64,000 nucleotides of DNA from Acinetobacter sp. Ver3. Its GTDB lineage: Bacteria; Pseudomonadota; Gammaproteobacteria; Pseudomonadales; Moraxellaceae. Below are positions 52,826-62,081 of the stretch, one piece after another. The notes below the pieces were generated by a model, which saw only the letters and a list, made by a program, of their open reading frames with translations, made no database searches and was not told the DNA's origin. The translations under genes and the position numbers were made by a program. Position 1 is the stretch's first letter. Each line of letters begins with the position of its first letter. The stretch is from the NCBI RefSeq assembly GCF_000632455.1, contig NZ_JFYL01000005.1, positions 1 to 64,000 on the forward strand, written 5' to 3'.

Positions 52826-53329
52826 TTATTTTTTTGCATTGTCTTGACTATATGACTCAGTCAAAGCTTTCAATGCTTTATCTTGCCCAATAACTTTTGC
52901 GAATTCTTCTGTGGTCTTGTGTCCTGTCTGTTTTGCTTGAGCATCACAATCGACCTGGCGTAATTGTTTGGCAATTGACCATTCAAGCTTAAAGATAGCA
53001 CCCATCAAAGCTGTATTACCCTTATTATCACGAGCACAGCGGTCTGCGCCGTTTTCCAATAGAGTCGTTACAATATCTTGATGACCATAGTAGGTCGCCA
53101 TCATTAATGGTGTAAAACCAGCATGGTTTTTAATATTGACTGGAAAACCATGTTTCAAAAATTCATGAATAACTTCTTTGTTTCCTGTTTTCGCTGCTGC
53201 AAAAAATAAGTCAATCACTTCTTTCTGATCTGATTGTTGTGAGCCACTGACAGACGTCGTTTGAGCGTGAAGCATTACTGAACTTAAACTCAGTAAAGCG
53301 ATTAATAAACTATATACAATATTTTTCAT
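52826..53329 (-). CDS. ankB: Periplasmic ankyrin protein AnkB-like
   Basis: A 167-aa precursor with signal peptide MKNIVYSLLIALLSLSSVMLHA. Three ankyrin repeats follow: EVIDLFFAAAKTGNKEVIHEFLKHGFPVN, HAGFTPLMMATYYGHQDIVTTLLENGADR and DNKGNTALMGAIFKLEWSIAKQL. In P. aeruginosa the katB-ankB operon encodes such a protein, needed for full catalase activity. ATG 53329 is chosen because GAGG and the signal peptide start there; the frame runs up to 53431. It lies 139 bp after katB on the same strand. Confidence 0.86.
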   Translation of the reverse strand: MKNIVYSLLIALLSLSSVMLHAQTTSVSGSQQSDQKEVIDLFFAAAKTGNKEVIHEFLKHGFPVNIKNHAGFTPLMMATYYGHQDIVTTLLENGADRCARDNKGNTALMGAIFKLEWSIAKQLRQVDCDAQAKQTGHKTTEEFAKVIGQDKALKALTESYSQDNAKK

Positions 53330-53468
53330 TCTTCCCTCACCTGAGTTTAAATTCGATAACGAATGCCTGTAAAACTCCCCTAGGGTTGCAGGAAAGGAAT
53401 TGAGTTTTACAGGACTTTTTTGAGGTGACACCTTAGACCCTAATCACCAATTCAAAGACTAATCTTGA

Positions 53469-54983
53469 TTAGTCTTTTAAAGCTGCCGCTTTCGCTTTAA
53501 CAGTCGCTAAGTTACCGTTTACAGCTTTAGTCATACGTGTGCCGTAATCCGCATCTGCTTTATAGAAATAAGACAACATGATGTGTTTAGTTTCTGAATC
53601 TTTTACGTTACCAAGATCAGCTGCTAAGTTCATAATGAGGTCAGATTTCTCTTTAGCAGAGTATGAACGGTATAAATCACCCGCTTGCTTAAAGTTTTGC
53701 TCTTTCACACCACGTTGCTGAACTGTGCCAGAAAGTGGAGTTTCAACAGCACGTGCTTTAGGAGTCGATGGTTTTGGCTCCATTCGGCTTGGTTCATAGT
53801 TCACGTTAGATGAAGTTGCACCAACATTCATATAACCATCTTGGTTATTGTTGTTCACATTTACCAATGGACGGTTTACTGGAATTTGCTGGTGATTTGC
53901 ACCCAAACGGTACATTTGTGTATCAGAGTAAGAGAAGATACGACCTTGAAGTAAGCGGTCTTCTGATGGCTCGATACCTGGTACTAAATTACCTGGTGCT
54001 AAAGCAACTTGTTCCGTTTCTTGGAAGAAATTCTTCGGCATACGATTTAATGTCAAAGTACCCACTTTTGTTTCTGGTACTAAATCAGTAGGCCAGATTT
54101 TAGTTGGATCAAGTGGATCGAAATCGAAGCTATTCAAATCTTTAGGATCCAACACTTGGATATAAAGATCCCATTTCGGGAAATTGCCCGCATTGATGTT
54201 CTTATAAAGATCATTCGTTAAGTGGTTGAAGTCTTTACCTTGTAATTCAGCAGCTTCTTTAACGTTTAGACCTTTAACACCTTGCTTAGAACGGAAGTTA
54301 AATTTAACGTATTTATATTCGCCTTTGTCGTTGTACAATTTAAATGCATGTACACCGAAACCGTCTTGTTCACGGTAGCTCGTAGGAACACCTTGGTTAC
54401 CATATACATAAGTCAACATATTTGTTGCCCATGGCTGGCTAGACAAGAAGTCAAATACGCGATTAGCGTCTTGAACGTTGTCAATTGGGCTTGGTTTCAT
54501 TGCGTGGATGAAGTCTGGGAACTTGATCGCATCACGAATGAAGAATACAGGCGTTTGGTTACCAACTAAATCCCAGTTACCTTCTTGAGTATAAAACTTA
54601 ATTGCGAAGCCATGTGGGTCACGTAAAGTTTCTGGAGAATGCTTACCATGAATTACTGTAGAGAAGCGTAAGAATACTGGAGTTTTCGTACCTGCTTTGA
54701 AAAGTGAAGCAATAGTAAGATCTGATAAATCTTTAGTTGCAACGAATTCACCATAAGCTCCCGTACCACGTGCGTGTACAACACGCTCAGGGATACGCTC
54801 ACGACCGAAACGTTGAAGTTTTTGAATCAACTGTACATCTTGTAATAATACAGAACCATTTGGACCTGCAGTGATTGAATTTTGGTTATCACCCACTGGT
54901 GCGCCGTTATCTTTTGTTAATGGTGCAGCTGATGCTGCTGTCGCAGTTGCAAGCATTGCAACCAACATTGAACGCTTAAACAT
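53469..54983 (-). CDS. katB: Periplasmic small-subunit catalase KatB
   Basis: A 504-aa haem catalase. The signal peptide is MFKRSMLVAMLATATAASA. Features are FGRERIPERVVHARGTGAYGEF (distal His), RFSTVIHGKHSPETLRDPHGFAIKFYTQEGNWDLVGNQTPVFFIRDA (distal Asn), and RIFSYSDTQMYRLGANHQQIPVNRP with the proximal Tyr. ATG 54983 is used; the in-frame TTG at 54998 only adds the RBS region (GAGAGAG). It degrades hydrogen peroxide outside the cytoplasm and pairs with the ankyrin protein downstream. No clear OxyR site was found upstream. Confidence 0.94.
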   Translation of the reverse strand: MFKRSMLVAMLATATAASAAPLTKDNGAPVGDNQNSITAGPNGSVLLQDVQLIQKLQRFGRERIPERVVHARGTGAYGEFVATKDLSDLTIASLFKAGTKTPVFLRFSTVIHGKHSPETLRDPHGFAIKFYTQEGNWDLVGNQTPVFFIRDAIKFPDFIHAMKPSPIDNVQDANRVFDFLSSQPWATNMLTYVYGNQGVPTSYREQDGFGVHAFKLYNDKGEYKYVKFNFRSKQGVKGLNVKEAAELQGKDFNHLTNDLYKNINAGNFPKWDLYIQVLDPKDLNSFDFDPLDPTKIWPTDLVPETKVGTLTLNRMPKNFFQETEQVALAPGNLVPGIEPSEDRLLQGRIFSYSDTQMYRLGANHQQIPVNRPLVNVNNNNQDGYMNVGATSSNVNYEPSRMEPKPSTPKARAVETPLSGTVQQRGVKEQNFKQAGDLYRSYSAKEKSDLIMNLAADLGNVKDSETKHIMLSYFYKADADYGTRMTKAVNGNLATVKAKAAALKD

Positions 54984-55216
54984 CGTTTTCTCTCTCAAAT
55001 TTACCTTTCCTGCAGGCGTAAAGTACCTTCTTTAACAAAATTGGTAAAAAGGTTAATTTTTATCATTTCAATCGCTTTATCAGATCAAAGGTATATGCTC
55101 AGATTAATTATTTTTTTAACAACAACTTATGAGGATAGATGACGACTTTATCCCTTTTCTTTTTTCCAATTTGATACAATTCATTTGAATTAAAAAACAT
55201 CAAACTTGGTTGAATT

Positions 55217-55657
55217 ATGCGTGCTTTACTCCAACGCGTCCTTGAAGCGAAAGTCGTTGTGGATGGTGAGATTACTGGTCAAATCGAAAAAGGGATTTTA
55301 GTTTTTATTGGTATTGGCAAAGAAGATAACTTTGAAAAAGGTAAGAAGCTCATCGATAAGATTTTAAAATACCGTTTTTTTGATGATGACCAAGGAAAAA
55401 TGGGTTGGAATCTTAGCCAAGCCGGAGGCGGGTTATTATTAGTCTCGCAATTTACCCTGATGGCACAAACCCAAAAAGGTTTGCGTCCTGACTTCGGCCC
55501 TGCAATGCCGCCTCTCGAAGCAAAAGAACTGTATGAACAGTTAGTTGAATACGCAAAATCTCAGTTTGAACATGTACAAACAGGAATCTTTGCAGCGGAT
55601 ATGAAAGTGCATCTCATCAATGATGGTCCGGTAACCTTCAATCTTGAAGTTGAATGA
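55217..55657 (+). CDS. dtd: D-aminoacyl-tRNA deacylase
   Basis: A 146-aa enzyme that removes D-amino acids and glycine from mischarged tRNAs. MRALLQRVLEAKVVVDGEITGQI, LLVSQFTLMAQTQKGLRPDFGPAMPP (active-site SQFTL and GxPDF motifs) and FAADMKVHLINDGPVTFNLE with the Gly-Pro hinge motif are all present. Length is standard. It is a single gene with a terminator. Confidence 0.96.
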   Translation: MRALLQRVLEAKVVVDGEITGQIEKGILVFIGIGKEDNFEKGKKLIDKILKYRFFDDDQGKMGWNLSQAGGGLLLVSQFTLMAQTQKGLRPDFGPAMPPLEAKELYEQLVEYAKSQFEHVQTGIFAADMKVHLINDGPVTFNLEVE

Positions 55658-55661
55658 CTAG

Positions 55662-55686
55662 AAAAGCCCTCTGATGAGGGCTTTTT
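55662..55686 (+). terminator. Terminator of dtd
   Basis: AAAAGCCCTC (55662-55671), loop TGAT, GAGGGC (55676-55681), then T5. Confidence 0.92.
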
Positions 55687-55747
55687 CTCTTGCATTTAAA
55701 TACTCATTTCTAGAATCAAAACGAGAAAATTCCGTATAGGTGCTGTA

Positions 55748-56227
55748 TTACTTACCCGTCTTTTCTTTAATAAATTGACGAGCAAATTGTATTTTTTCTT
55801 TTACAGGTTTAGGAATTTTCGGTGGAATTAATTTAGCGACTTGGTTAAACCATACCAATAAGCTGAAATCACCTTCCATTTTAATACTGCCATTTTGCAT
55901 ACCCGTCATGAATGCAGTTGGATCACCTTTCATCAGGGTTTTAACACCTTGCTCGCTATCAGCAAACTGAAGTACGAAATCTGCTTTCTCTGCATCACCT
56001 GAAACAGAATCAATCTGGCCATTGTTGACTAAAATCTGACGTGCAACACCTAGATCTGTACCAATTTGAATACGGAACTCACGATCATGAATTAACTCAA
56101 TAAATTTTGGACTCGTACGTGACAATTGTTTCATACGCAACGCCAAACCTAACACCAAAAGGTCTAGTGGATCTGTGCTTGCATCAACGATAGGTAATTT
56201 CACAACAGGTATTGAAGATAGTTTCAT
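55748..56227 (-). CDS. SCP2 sterol-binding-domain protein
   Basis: A 159-aa soluble protein with an SCP2-like lipid-binding fold: FRIQIGTDLGVARQILVNNGQIDSVSGDAEKADFVLQFADSEQGVKTLMKGDPTAFMTGMQNGSIKMEGDFSLLVWFNQV. It is similar to the UbiJ/UbiT-type single-domain proteins, but there is no ubiquinone gene nearby. It ends in a basic Lys-rich helix. The ligand is unknown, probably a hydrophobic molecule. Confidence 0.82.
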   Translation of the reverse strand: MKLSSIPVVKLPIVDASTDPLDLLVLGLALRMKQLSRTSPKFIELIHDREFRIQIGTDLGVARQILVNNGQIDSVSGDAEKADFVLQFADSEQGVKTLMKGDPTAFMTGMQNGSIKMEGDFSLLVWFNQVAKLIPPKIPKPVKEKIQFARQFIKEKTGK

Positions 56228-56327
56228 GACAATTTAAGTCCGTTTTTTTAATATCAAAAATAATTGATTCATCCTAGCATATCTTATAAGTAAGGAAATG
56301 CAGCTTTGTTTAACAAAACGTATAGGC

Positions 56328-56359
56328 AAAAAAAAGGTATATCATTTTGATACACCTTT
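56328..56359 (-). terminator. Terminator of the 104-aa membrane protein gene
   Basis: On the minus strand: AAAGGT and TATCA arms pair with TGATA and ACCTTT (56354-56359/56348-56352 with 56340-56344/56333-56338), with one mismatch and a 3-nt loop, then a T-run (complement of 56328-56335). Confidence 0.75.
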
Positions 56360-56417
56360 AAATATAAAATTGTTACTACGCAGTTTTGGTCTACATCTCA
56401 TCTGTCATGAGCTGGAT

Positions 56418-56732
56418 TTAATCGTCCTCATATACAGGAGTATGTTCAATATAACGACGATTTTCTAAAGCCTTTTGCGCACGACTATCTTCGCGAAGTA
56501 AGAAAGCCGTTAAAGCCACCATGGCTAAGCTAATCGCTGTTAAATAACTATATGCCAAGGACATGTCAAAGACGTGTTGAACACTATAACGAATACCTTC
56601 AAGTAAACCCCAGAAGACCATACCCGCCAACATAAACCCTAGCCAATGACGATAAGGTGAAAAGAATACGGCCGCCAATGCTACAGCGATCAGAGCAAAT
56701 CCGAGTATCGTTGCAAAAGTTAAAGTGACCAT
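56418..56732 (-). CDS. Small membrane protein of unknown function
   Basis: A 104-aa protein with three likely membrane segments (about 1-22, 30-46 and 57-79) and a charged cytoplasmic tail (REDSRAQKALENRRYIEHTPVYEDD). I do not recognise a family beyond 'Acinetobacter hypothetical membrane protein'. ATG 56732 has GGAG 6 nt upstream; the in-frame TTG at 56747 would include the RBS. It is monocistronic with its own terminator. Confidence 0.72.
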   Translation of the reverse strand: MVTLTFATILGFALIAVALAAVFFSPYRHWLGFMLAGMVFWGLLEGIRYSVQHVFDMSLAYSYLTAISLAMVALTAFLLREDSRAQKALENRRYIEHTPVYEDD

Positions 56733-57145
56733 AAAAATCTCCGTCAAAATTTAGATGTTTCAAATACTGTCCAATGATGTTTCACAACAAATTAAATAAC
56801 GCTTCACTTTCTTCAATGGTCTTGTTGGCGTCTATGAAAGCATTATGGTGAGTTTTTTTCAGAAAAAAAGACCTGATGCTTTTGTAAGCGACACATATTG
56901 TCGCAACATTCTTTTGTCATTACATTTTTTAAGATTAGACATTTTTCATAGAATCAGGATCAGTCAATCTTGGCGTGTCATTACAAAAAAATACCTCGTA
57001 ATTTTTTGTCAAAAACATCTTTTTTTCGATGATGACCATCTGTTTTTTCGTCTGAACTTAGCTGATTAAAATTTGTCTAAGAATGATTCACTTAGATAAA
57101 AAAAAGCGACCATTTGGTCGCCTTTTTAATAAGCTTTTTTTGATT
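56733..57145. other. Gene-free AT-rich interval upstream of the small membrane protein gene
   Basis: About 410 bp without a convincing gene. It holds an inverted repeat GCGACA-CATAT-TGTCGC (56888-56904), a second dyad TCTAAG/CTTAGA (57075-57080, 57091-57096), many T-runs, and the serB terminator at its end. A 74-codon frame at 56845 has no RBS and no recognisable sequence. It may contain the promoter of the membrane protein gene or an unmapped small RNA. Confidence 0.5.
57101..57126. terminator. Terminator of serB
   Basis: GCGACC (57106-57111), loop ATTT, GGTCGC (57116-57121), A-run before and CTTTTT after. Confidence 0.9.
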
Positions 57146-58366
57146 TTAAGCTCGACTTAAATCTTTATCATGTACACCTAACAGGTACAGAACACCATCC
57201 AAACCAACACTTGAGATGGCTTGATTTGCATTTTGACGCACCAATGGTTTAGCACGGAATGCAACGCCCAAGCCCGCTATAGAGAGCATTGGCAAATCAT
57301 TCGCACCATCACCTACTGCAATCGTTTGCTCAAGTGAAATGCCCATTTCATCCGCAATTTGGCCTAATAAAAATGCTTTACGAGCGCCATCCACAATATG
57401 CCCTTTAACTTCGCCAGTGACCTGCCCATCTTGAACATCCAAGATATTGGCATGAACTTCATCAATCCCAAGTTTTGCTTGTAAATATTCAGCGAAGTAT
57501 TGGAAGCCACCAGATAAAATAGCCGTACGATAACCCAAAGATTTCAGGGTTGAAATAAGACGTTCTGCACCTTCAGTAATCGTTAAACGTTCTGCAATTT
57601 TAGGCAATACAGAAGCATCCATACCTTTCAGTAGCGCCACACGCGCACGGAAACTGCTCTGAAAGTCCAGCTCACCTTGCATAGCACGCTCAGTAATTTC
57701 TGCGACTTGTGCACCGACACCTGCTTCAATTGCAAGCTCATCAATCACTTCTTGTTCGATCAGCGTTGAATCCATATCAAAGCAAACTAAACGACGATTA
57801 CGACGGTACGGCGTGTCTTCTTGTACTGCAACATCGACACTAAGGTCATTTGATAAACTTAAACATGCCGCTCGCATCGTTGCAGCATCTAACATCTGAC
57901 CGCTCAAACCAAATTGCACACAAGCACGTTTTGGTTCATTTTCAAAATGATTCAACGTTGGGCGACCAGACAAACGAGTGACTGTTTCAATATTAAACCC
58001 TTGACTTGAAACAATATTAGTCACTGCTTGCAAATGTGCTGCAGTAAGTTCAGGTGCCAATGCCGTCACGATATATCGTGTACGTCCACCCTCTTTCACC
58101 CATTGCTCATAATCTTCTGAATCGATCGGTTTAAAGCGCACAGTAAGACCAATATCGTGTGCTAAAATCAGAATATCCTTCATGGCCAAAGCCGTTGCTG
58201 TCTGGTCTTCGGAAGCAACCACGATGCCGAGAGTCAATTGGTTATGGATAACTGCTTGTCCTACATCTAAAATTTGCAAAGAATGTACGGACAACACCTG
58301 CATCAATCGAGTAAACTGATTCGGTTGGTCAGGTCCTAAAAATGAAATAAGAATGATTTCTCGCAT
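57146..58366 (-). CDS. serB: Phosphoserine phosphatase SerB (ACT-domain type)
   Basis: A 406-aa enzyme completing serine synthesis. Residues 1-170 form two ACT-like domains (IILISFLGPDQPNQFTRLMQVLSVH; YIVTALAPELTAAHLQAVTNIV). The HAD domain follows: motif I CFDMDSTLIEQEVIDELA, motif II AILSGGFQYF, Lys in GARKAFLL, motif III AVGDGANDLPMLSIAGLGVAFRAKP. The long ACT-fused form is usual for Pseudomonas and Acinetobacter. It is divergent from the Smp-like gene, the same pairing as serB/smp in enterobacteria. Confidence 0.95.
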   Translation of the reverse strand: MREIILISFLGPDQPNQFTRLMQVLSVHSLQILDVGQAVIHNQLTLGIVVASEDQTATALAMKDILILAHDIGLTVRFKPIDSEDYEQWVKEGGRTRYIVTALAPELTAAHLQAVTNIVSSQGFNIETVTRLSGRPTLNHFENEPKRACVQFGLSGQMLDAATMRAACLSLSNDLSVDVAVQEDTPYRRNRRLVCFDMDSTLIEQEVIDELAIEAGVGAQVAEITERAMQGELDFQSSFRARVALLKGMDASVLPKIAERLTITEGAERLISTLKSLGYRTAILSGGFQYFAEYLQAKLGIDEVHANILDVQDGQVTGEVKGHIVDGARKAFLLGQIADEMGISLEQTIAVGDGANDLPMLSIAGLGVAFRAKPLVRQNANQAISSVGLDGVLYLLGVHDKDLSRA

Positions 58367-58443
58367 GAATTGACTCGGGTCTGAGCTACGAATATTGTAA
58401 GAATCATAATCGAAATTGAATTAATTTTCTTTGGAAGTTTACG

Positions 58444-59715
58444 TTGAATGCGCCTAGACAAGGGCTATTTGCTAGCCTGCTGATTGTAAGTTTTGCCTTG
58501 CATACCTTTTTATTGGTTATTGCAACGACACATCAATTAAATGAAAACCGTGCAAGCCAAGGTTTGCTAATGACGACTCAACTGGTCGCAGATAGCTTAA
58601 CTGAACTTGAACCTGCTAATACTGTATCTCTTGCCTTATTAGCCAATCGCTATGCAACGAATCCAAGTGTTGCATATATACGTATTCTTGGCACAGGAGA
58701 TCAAGTTCTCGCAACTGCAGGCTTGTCTAAGACGCGTCAGGGTGAAATCTTCGTTCGAGATGCACTACAAAATGAAAAGAAAATTGGCAGTGTGGAAATC
58801 ACATTGGTTAAACCAAGTATCGGTGAAATATTAAGAACACAATGGCTGGCAATCCTCTCTTCACTCTTTATTCATGGCTTATTATGGTTGGCTTATCGTG
58901 CCATTGCTCGCCCTACGCGTAGCGAATATCTTGCGAGATTAAATAATGAGTCCCGTTTACGTCATGAGATCAAGCTGCTCACTGAAGCATTAGAACTGGA
59001 AAAGAGTCAGCCTAAACAACCTCATACGCCAGAGCAAAATAAAGAACAAGCTGCAATTACGCCAAAAGTACCGACTCTGCAGTTAAATCAGGATGCTTTA
59101 TCACTGAATATCCAATTTTATGATCCGAAACAATTAATTAATACGGTCAACAAATCTGTCTCTTTACCTTATTTTAATTTATGTCAAATTTTCTTAAATA
59201 AGAGTATCGAACTGTGTACAGCGCATTATCATTTGAATGTTGATGATATCGTTGTGAATCGTAGTTTTGATCAACAAGGCGCTGTCATCAGTATTTCTTC
59301 ACTCAAGAATAACTCGATTGCTTGCATCTTAATGATTGGTTCGGTGTTTCAATTATTGTCAGAAGTACTCTATAAACGTTACCGTGAGGATAAACGGTTC
59401 GTATTACAAACGCGCTGTGCTGTAACCGCCCCAGTGGAGGCAATGCAACTCGATTCAGTACAAGCTGCGGAAAGACTCACACATCACCTGATTGCGAAAG
59501 AAATGGCGCTATATTTGACCCACGATCAGTTAAAGCATATTGGTGAATGCTATCAATTGGTTCCGATGCCGAATCCAACCAGTGTGTTAACACGTCACGC
59601 TTTCATGATTAATGGTATGAACGAAGCCTGTGCCGAACTCGCACAAAATATCCGTACTGAGATTTTGAAAGGCAAAGCCCAAAGCTCCTCGACGGATCGT
59701 ACAATCAGCTCTTAA
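58444..59715 (+). CDS. Smp/AhpA-like membrane protein next to serB
   Basis: A 423-aa protein. Residues 8-27 form a first membrane helix, about 28-125 a periplasmic region (VADSLTELEPANTVSLALLANRYATNPSVAYIRIL), and about 135-152 a second helix. A long cytoplasmic part contains a Pro/Gln/Lys-rich linker (about 190-215). The N-terminal half resembles the YtjB/Smp (AhpA) family encoded beside serB in other gammaproteobacteria. The C-terminal ~200 residues are unassigned. The start is TTG (58444) with GGAAG upstream; the nearby ATG at 58448 is out of frame. Confidence 0.68.
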   Translation: MNAPRQGLFASLLIVSFALHTFLLVIATTHQLNENRASQGLLMTTQLVADSLTELEPANTVSLALLANRYATNPSVAYIRILGTGDQVLATAGLSKTRQGEIFVRDALQNEKKIGSVEITLVKPSIGEILRTQWLAILSSLFIHGLLWLAYRAIARPTRSEYLARLNNESRLRHEIKLLTEALELEKSQPKQPHTPEQNKEQAAITPKVPTLQLNQDALSLNIQFYDPKQLINTVNKSVSLPYFNLCQIFLNKSIELCTAHYHLNVDDIVVNRSFDQQGAVISISSLKNNSIACILMIGSVFQLLSEVLYKRYREDKRFVLQTRCAVTAPVEAMQLDSVQAAERLTHHLIAKEMALYLTHDQLKHIGECYQLVPMPNPTSVLTRHAFMINGMNEACAELAQNIRTEILKGKAQSSSTDRTISS

Positions 59716-59736
59716 TTAGATTAAATTTTAATAAGT

Positions 59737-59773
59737 AAACCAGATTTGATGCTAAGTTAAATCTGGTTTTTCT
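59737..59773 (+). terminator. Terminator after the Smp-like gene
   Basis: AAACCAGATTT (59737-59747) pairs perfectly with AAATCTGGTTT (59759-59769) over an 11-nt loop, followed by TTC and more T. The next ~225 bp up to ribB hold no gene and no FMN riboswitch I can recognise. Confidence 0.88.
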
Positions 59774-59999
59774 TTTTAAAAGCTCACAGTCGTGAAAAGT
59801 TAGACTAAGCGTCTAGTTTGTATACAAAATTGCTCTTTTGGTAATTTTATCTCTCTTTTCAATGTGCTATGAAGGTGTATGTTTGACTGTGTTGAATGGT
59901 ACAGTCATAACCATAGGCAAACTGACTAAAAAAGCGTTAGACTATGGCGCAACAAATTTATTCAAATGTCAGAATGACATAACAAAAAGGTGAAGGTTG

Positions 60000-61121
60000 A
60001 TGTCGCTCAATACTGTAGAAGAACTTGTAGCAGATATCCGTGCAGGAAAAATGGTCATCCTGATGGATGATGAAGATCGTGAAAATGAAGGCGACCTCGT
60101 TATTGCTGCAACGCACGTACGACCTGAAGACATTAATTTCATGATCACGCATGCTCGTGGCTTGGTTTGCTTAACGTTAAGTCGTGAACGCTGCAAACAA
60201 TTAAATTTACCGTTAATGGTTGATGCGAATGGCGCTCAACACGGGACAAACTTCACGCTTTCTATTGAAGCTGCAAATGGCATTTCTACAGGTATTTCTC
60301 CAGCAGAACGTGCGCACACGATTCAAACAGCAGTTGCGGCACATGCAAAACCAGCAGATATCGTTCAACCAGGCCATATTTTCCCACTCATGGCACAACC
60401 AGGTGGTGTGCTCCATCGTGCAGGTCATACCGAAGCAGGTTGTGATTTAGCTCGTCTTGCAGGTCTTGAACCTGCGTCTGTGATTTGTGAAATTATCAAT
60501 GAAGACGGGACTATGGCCCGTCGTGCTGACCTTGAAATTTTTGCTGAAAAACACGGTCTAAAAATTGGTACAATTGCTGATCTTATTCACTACCGCATGA
60601 CCAATGAACAAACGGTAGAGCGTTTGGATCAACAAAAACTCGATACCGAGTATGGTACTTTTGATCTTTACCGTTATCGTGAAGTCGGGAATCCTGATAT
60701 TCATTTGGCATTGGTTAAAGGTCAACCTGAAGAAGGTGTGACGACTGTTCGCGTTCATGGCTTCAATCCAGCGCGAGACTTATTAAAACTTAATAAGCAA
60801 GATGGTGAAGCAGCTTGGAACTTAGATCGTGCTTTAAAAGAAATTGCTCAAAGCGATCGTGGTGTCTTGGTATGGATTGGACAACGTCAGCCGTCTGATT
60901 TAGGTCCAGCATTAGAAGCATTAACTGCGCCAAAACCAGCCAAGTCAAATGCTGCCTTATCTCAGCAATACCAAACTATTGGTGTGGGTGCACAAATTTT
61001 ACGTGATTTAGGCGTACAGAAAATGAAGCTCCTGAGCTCACCTTTACGCTTCAATGCATTGTCTGGCTTTAATTTAGAAGTGGTCGAATACATCACAGCT
61101 GATCAGAGCTCTCATTCATAA
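60000..61121 (+). CDS. ribB: 3,4-Dihydroxy-2-butanone-4-phosphate synthase with degenerate RibA-like domain (RibBX type)
   Basis: A 373-aa protein. Residues 1-205 are a complete DHBP synthase: MDDEDRENEGDLVIAA, FMITHARGLVCLTL, DANGAQHGTNFTLSIEA and RAGHTEAGCDLARLAGL. The C-terminal ~160 residues resemble GTP cyclohydrolase II but lack the zinc-Cys/SECLTGD motif; TTVRVHGFNPARDLL stands at that position. The second domain should therefore be inactive, and RibA must be encoded elsewhere. ATG 60000 follows AAGG; the preceding in-frame TTG is unlikely. It heads the riboflavin/nusB/thiL operon. Confidence 0.92.
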   Translation: MSLNTVEELVADIRAGKMVILMDDEDRENEGDLVIAATHVRPEDINFMITHARGLVCLTLSRERCKQLNLPLMVDANGAQHGTNFTLSIEAANGISTGISPAERAHTIQTAVAAHAKPADIVQPGHIFPLMAQPGGVLHRAGHTEAGCDLARLAGLEPASVICEIINEDGTMARRADLEIFAEKHGLKIGTIADLIHYRMTNEQTVERLDQQKLDTEYGTFDLYRYREVGNPDIHLALVKGQPEEGVTTVRVHGFNPARDLLKLNKQDGEAAWNLDRALKEIAQSDRGVLVWIGQRQPSDLGPALEALTAPKPAKSNAALSQQYQTIGVGAQILRDLGVQKMKLLSSPLRFNALSGFNLEVVEYITADQSSHS

Positions 61122-61145
61122 CTCTTATTAAATATCGAGGTTGCT

Positions 61146-61616
61146 ATGGCGATTCGCCGTATTGAAGGTTTATTACATCTCGCGAGCGAAGATCGTTACG
61201 CGATTCTAGTTGGTCGTTTTAACAGCTTTGTTGTTGAACATTTATTAGAAGGTGCAATTGATACATTGCATCGACATGGTGTTAAAGACGATAATATCAC
61301 TGTCGTTCACGCGCCAGGCGCTTGGGAACTTCCGGTTGTGGCGAAAAAACTCGCAAATTCTGGTAAGTTTGATGCGGTAATTGCACTTGGTGCAGTTATT
61401 CGCGGTAGCACTCCTCACTTTGACTTTGTTGCTGGTGAATGTGCAAAAGGCCTTGGTGTTGTTGGTTTAGAAGCTGGTTTACCTGTAATCAATGGCGTAT
61501 TGACTACAGACAGCATTGAACAAGCCATCGAGCGTTCAGGTACAAAAGCAGGTAATAAAGGTGGTGAAGCTGCCTTGACTGCAATTGAAATGGTTAACTT
61601 GCTAAAGGCGATCTAA
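61146..61616 (+). CDS. ribH: 6,7-Dimethyl-8-ribityllumazine synthase
   Basis: A 156-aa enzyme joining the RibB product with the ribitylamino-uracil to make lumazine. [69 protein letters not shown] (catalytic His) and [33 protein letters not shown] are all present. It lies 24 bp after ribB and 3 bp before nusB. Confidence 0.97.
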   Translation: MAIRRIEGLLHLASEDRYAILVGRFNSFVVEHLLEGAIDTLHRHGVKDDNITVVHAPGAWELPVVAKKLANSGKFDAVIALGAVIRGSTPHFDFVAGECAKGLGVVGLEAGLPVINGVLTTDSIEQAIERSGTKAGNKGGEAALTAIEMVNLLKAI

Positions 61617-61619
61617 AGC

Positions 61620-62069
61620 ATGTCGCAGACACTCCAAGCTACTTATGCAGCTAAACGCAAAGCACGTCGTTTTGCTGTACAAGGGATTTATGAATGGCAA
61701 ATGAGCCACAACCCTGTGCATGAAATTGAAGCACGTACACGTGCTGAAAATGCCATGCATAAAGTGGATCTCAGCTATTATCACGAGTTGCTCACACAAG
61801 TGATTGCAAATCATGAAGCATTGGATGCGTTATTAATTCCAGTACTAGATCGTGAGATCTCGGCACTGGACGGCGTTGAATTAGCTACTTTGCGTCTTGG
61901 CGCGTATGAATTGAAAGAGCATCTTGAAATTCCATATCGCGTCGTTCTCGATGAAGCAATTGAATTGGCTAAACACTTCGGCGGTGCAGATAGTCACAAA
62001 TACATCAATGGTGTATTAGACCGTTTGGCACAAAGCCTACGTGAAGCAGAAAAGCAACAAGCAAAATAA
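61620..62069 (+). CDS. nusB: Transcription antitermination factor NusB
   Basis: A 149-aa all-helical protein that binds boxA RNA with S10 in rRNA antitermination. [80 protein letters not shown] are the standard NusB segments. It starts 3 nt after ribH, the order found across gammaproteobacteria. Confidence 0.96.
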   Translation: MSQTLQATYAAKRKARRFAVQGIYEWQMSHNPVHEIEARTRAENAMHKVDLSYYHELLTQVIANHEALDALLIPVLDREISALDGVELATLRLGAYELKEHLEIPYRVVLDEAIELAKHFGGADSHKYINGVLDRLAQSLREAEKQQAK

Positions 62070-62081
62070 GTTGTTGTTGAA

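Noticed and set aside
55000-55216. OxyR site upstream of katB
   Set aside because: No four-part ATAG/CTAT spacing could be aligned; only scattered TATC/GATA words were found.
56845-57069. 74-codon plus-strand frame between the small membrane protein gene and serB
   Set aside because: No ribosome-binding site, no recognisable family, Phe/Leu/Lys-rich composition expected from AT-rich noncoding DNA, and it runs through a palindrome.
59774-59999. FMN riboswitch upstream of ribB
   Set aside because: None of the conserved RFN-element blocks could be found; only a weak AGAC/GTCT dyad is present.
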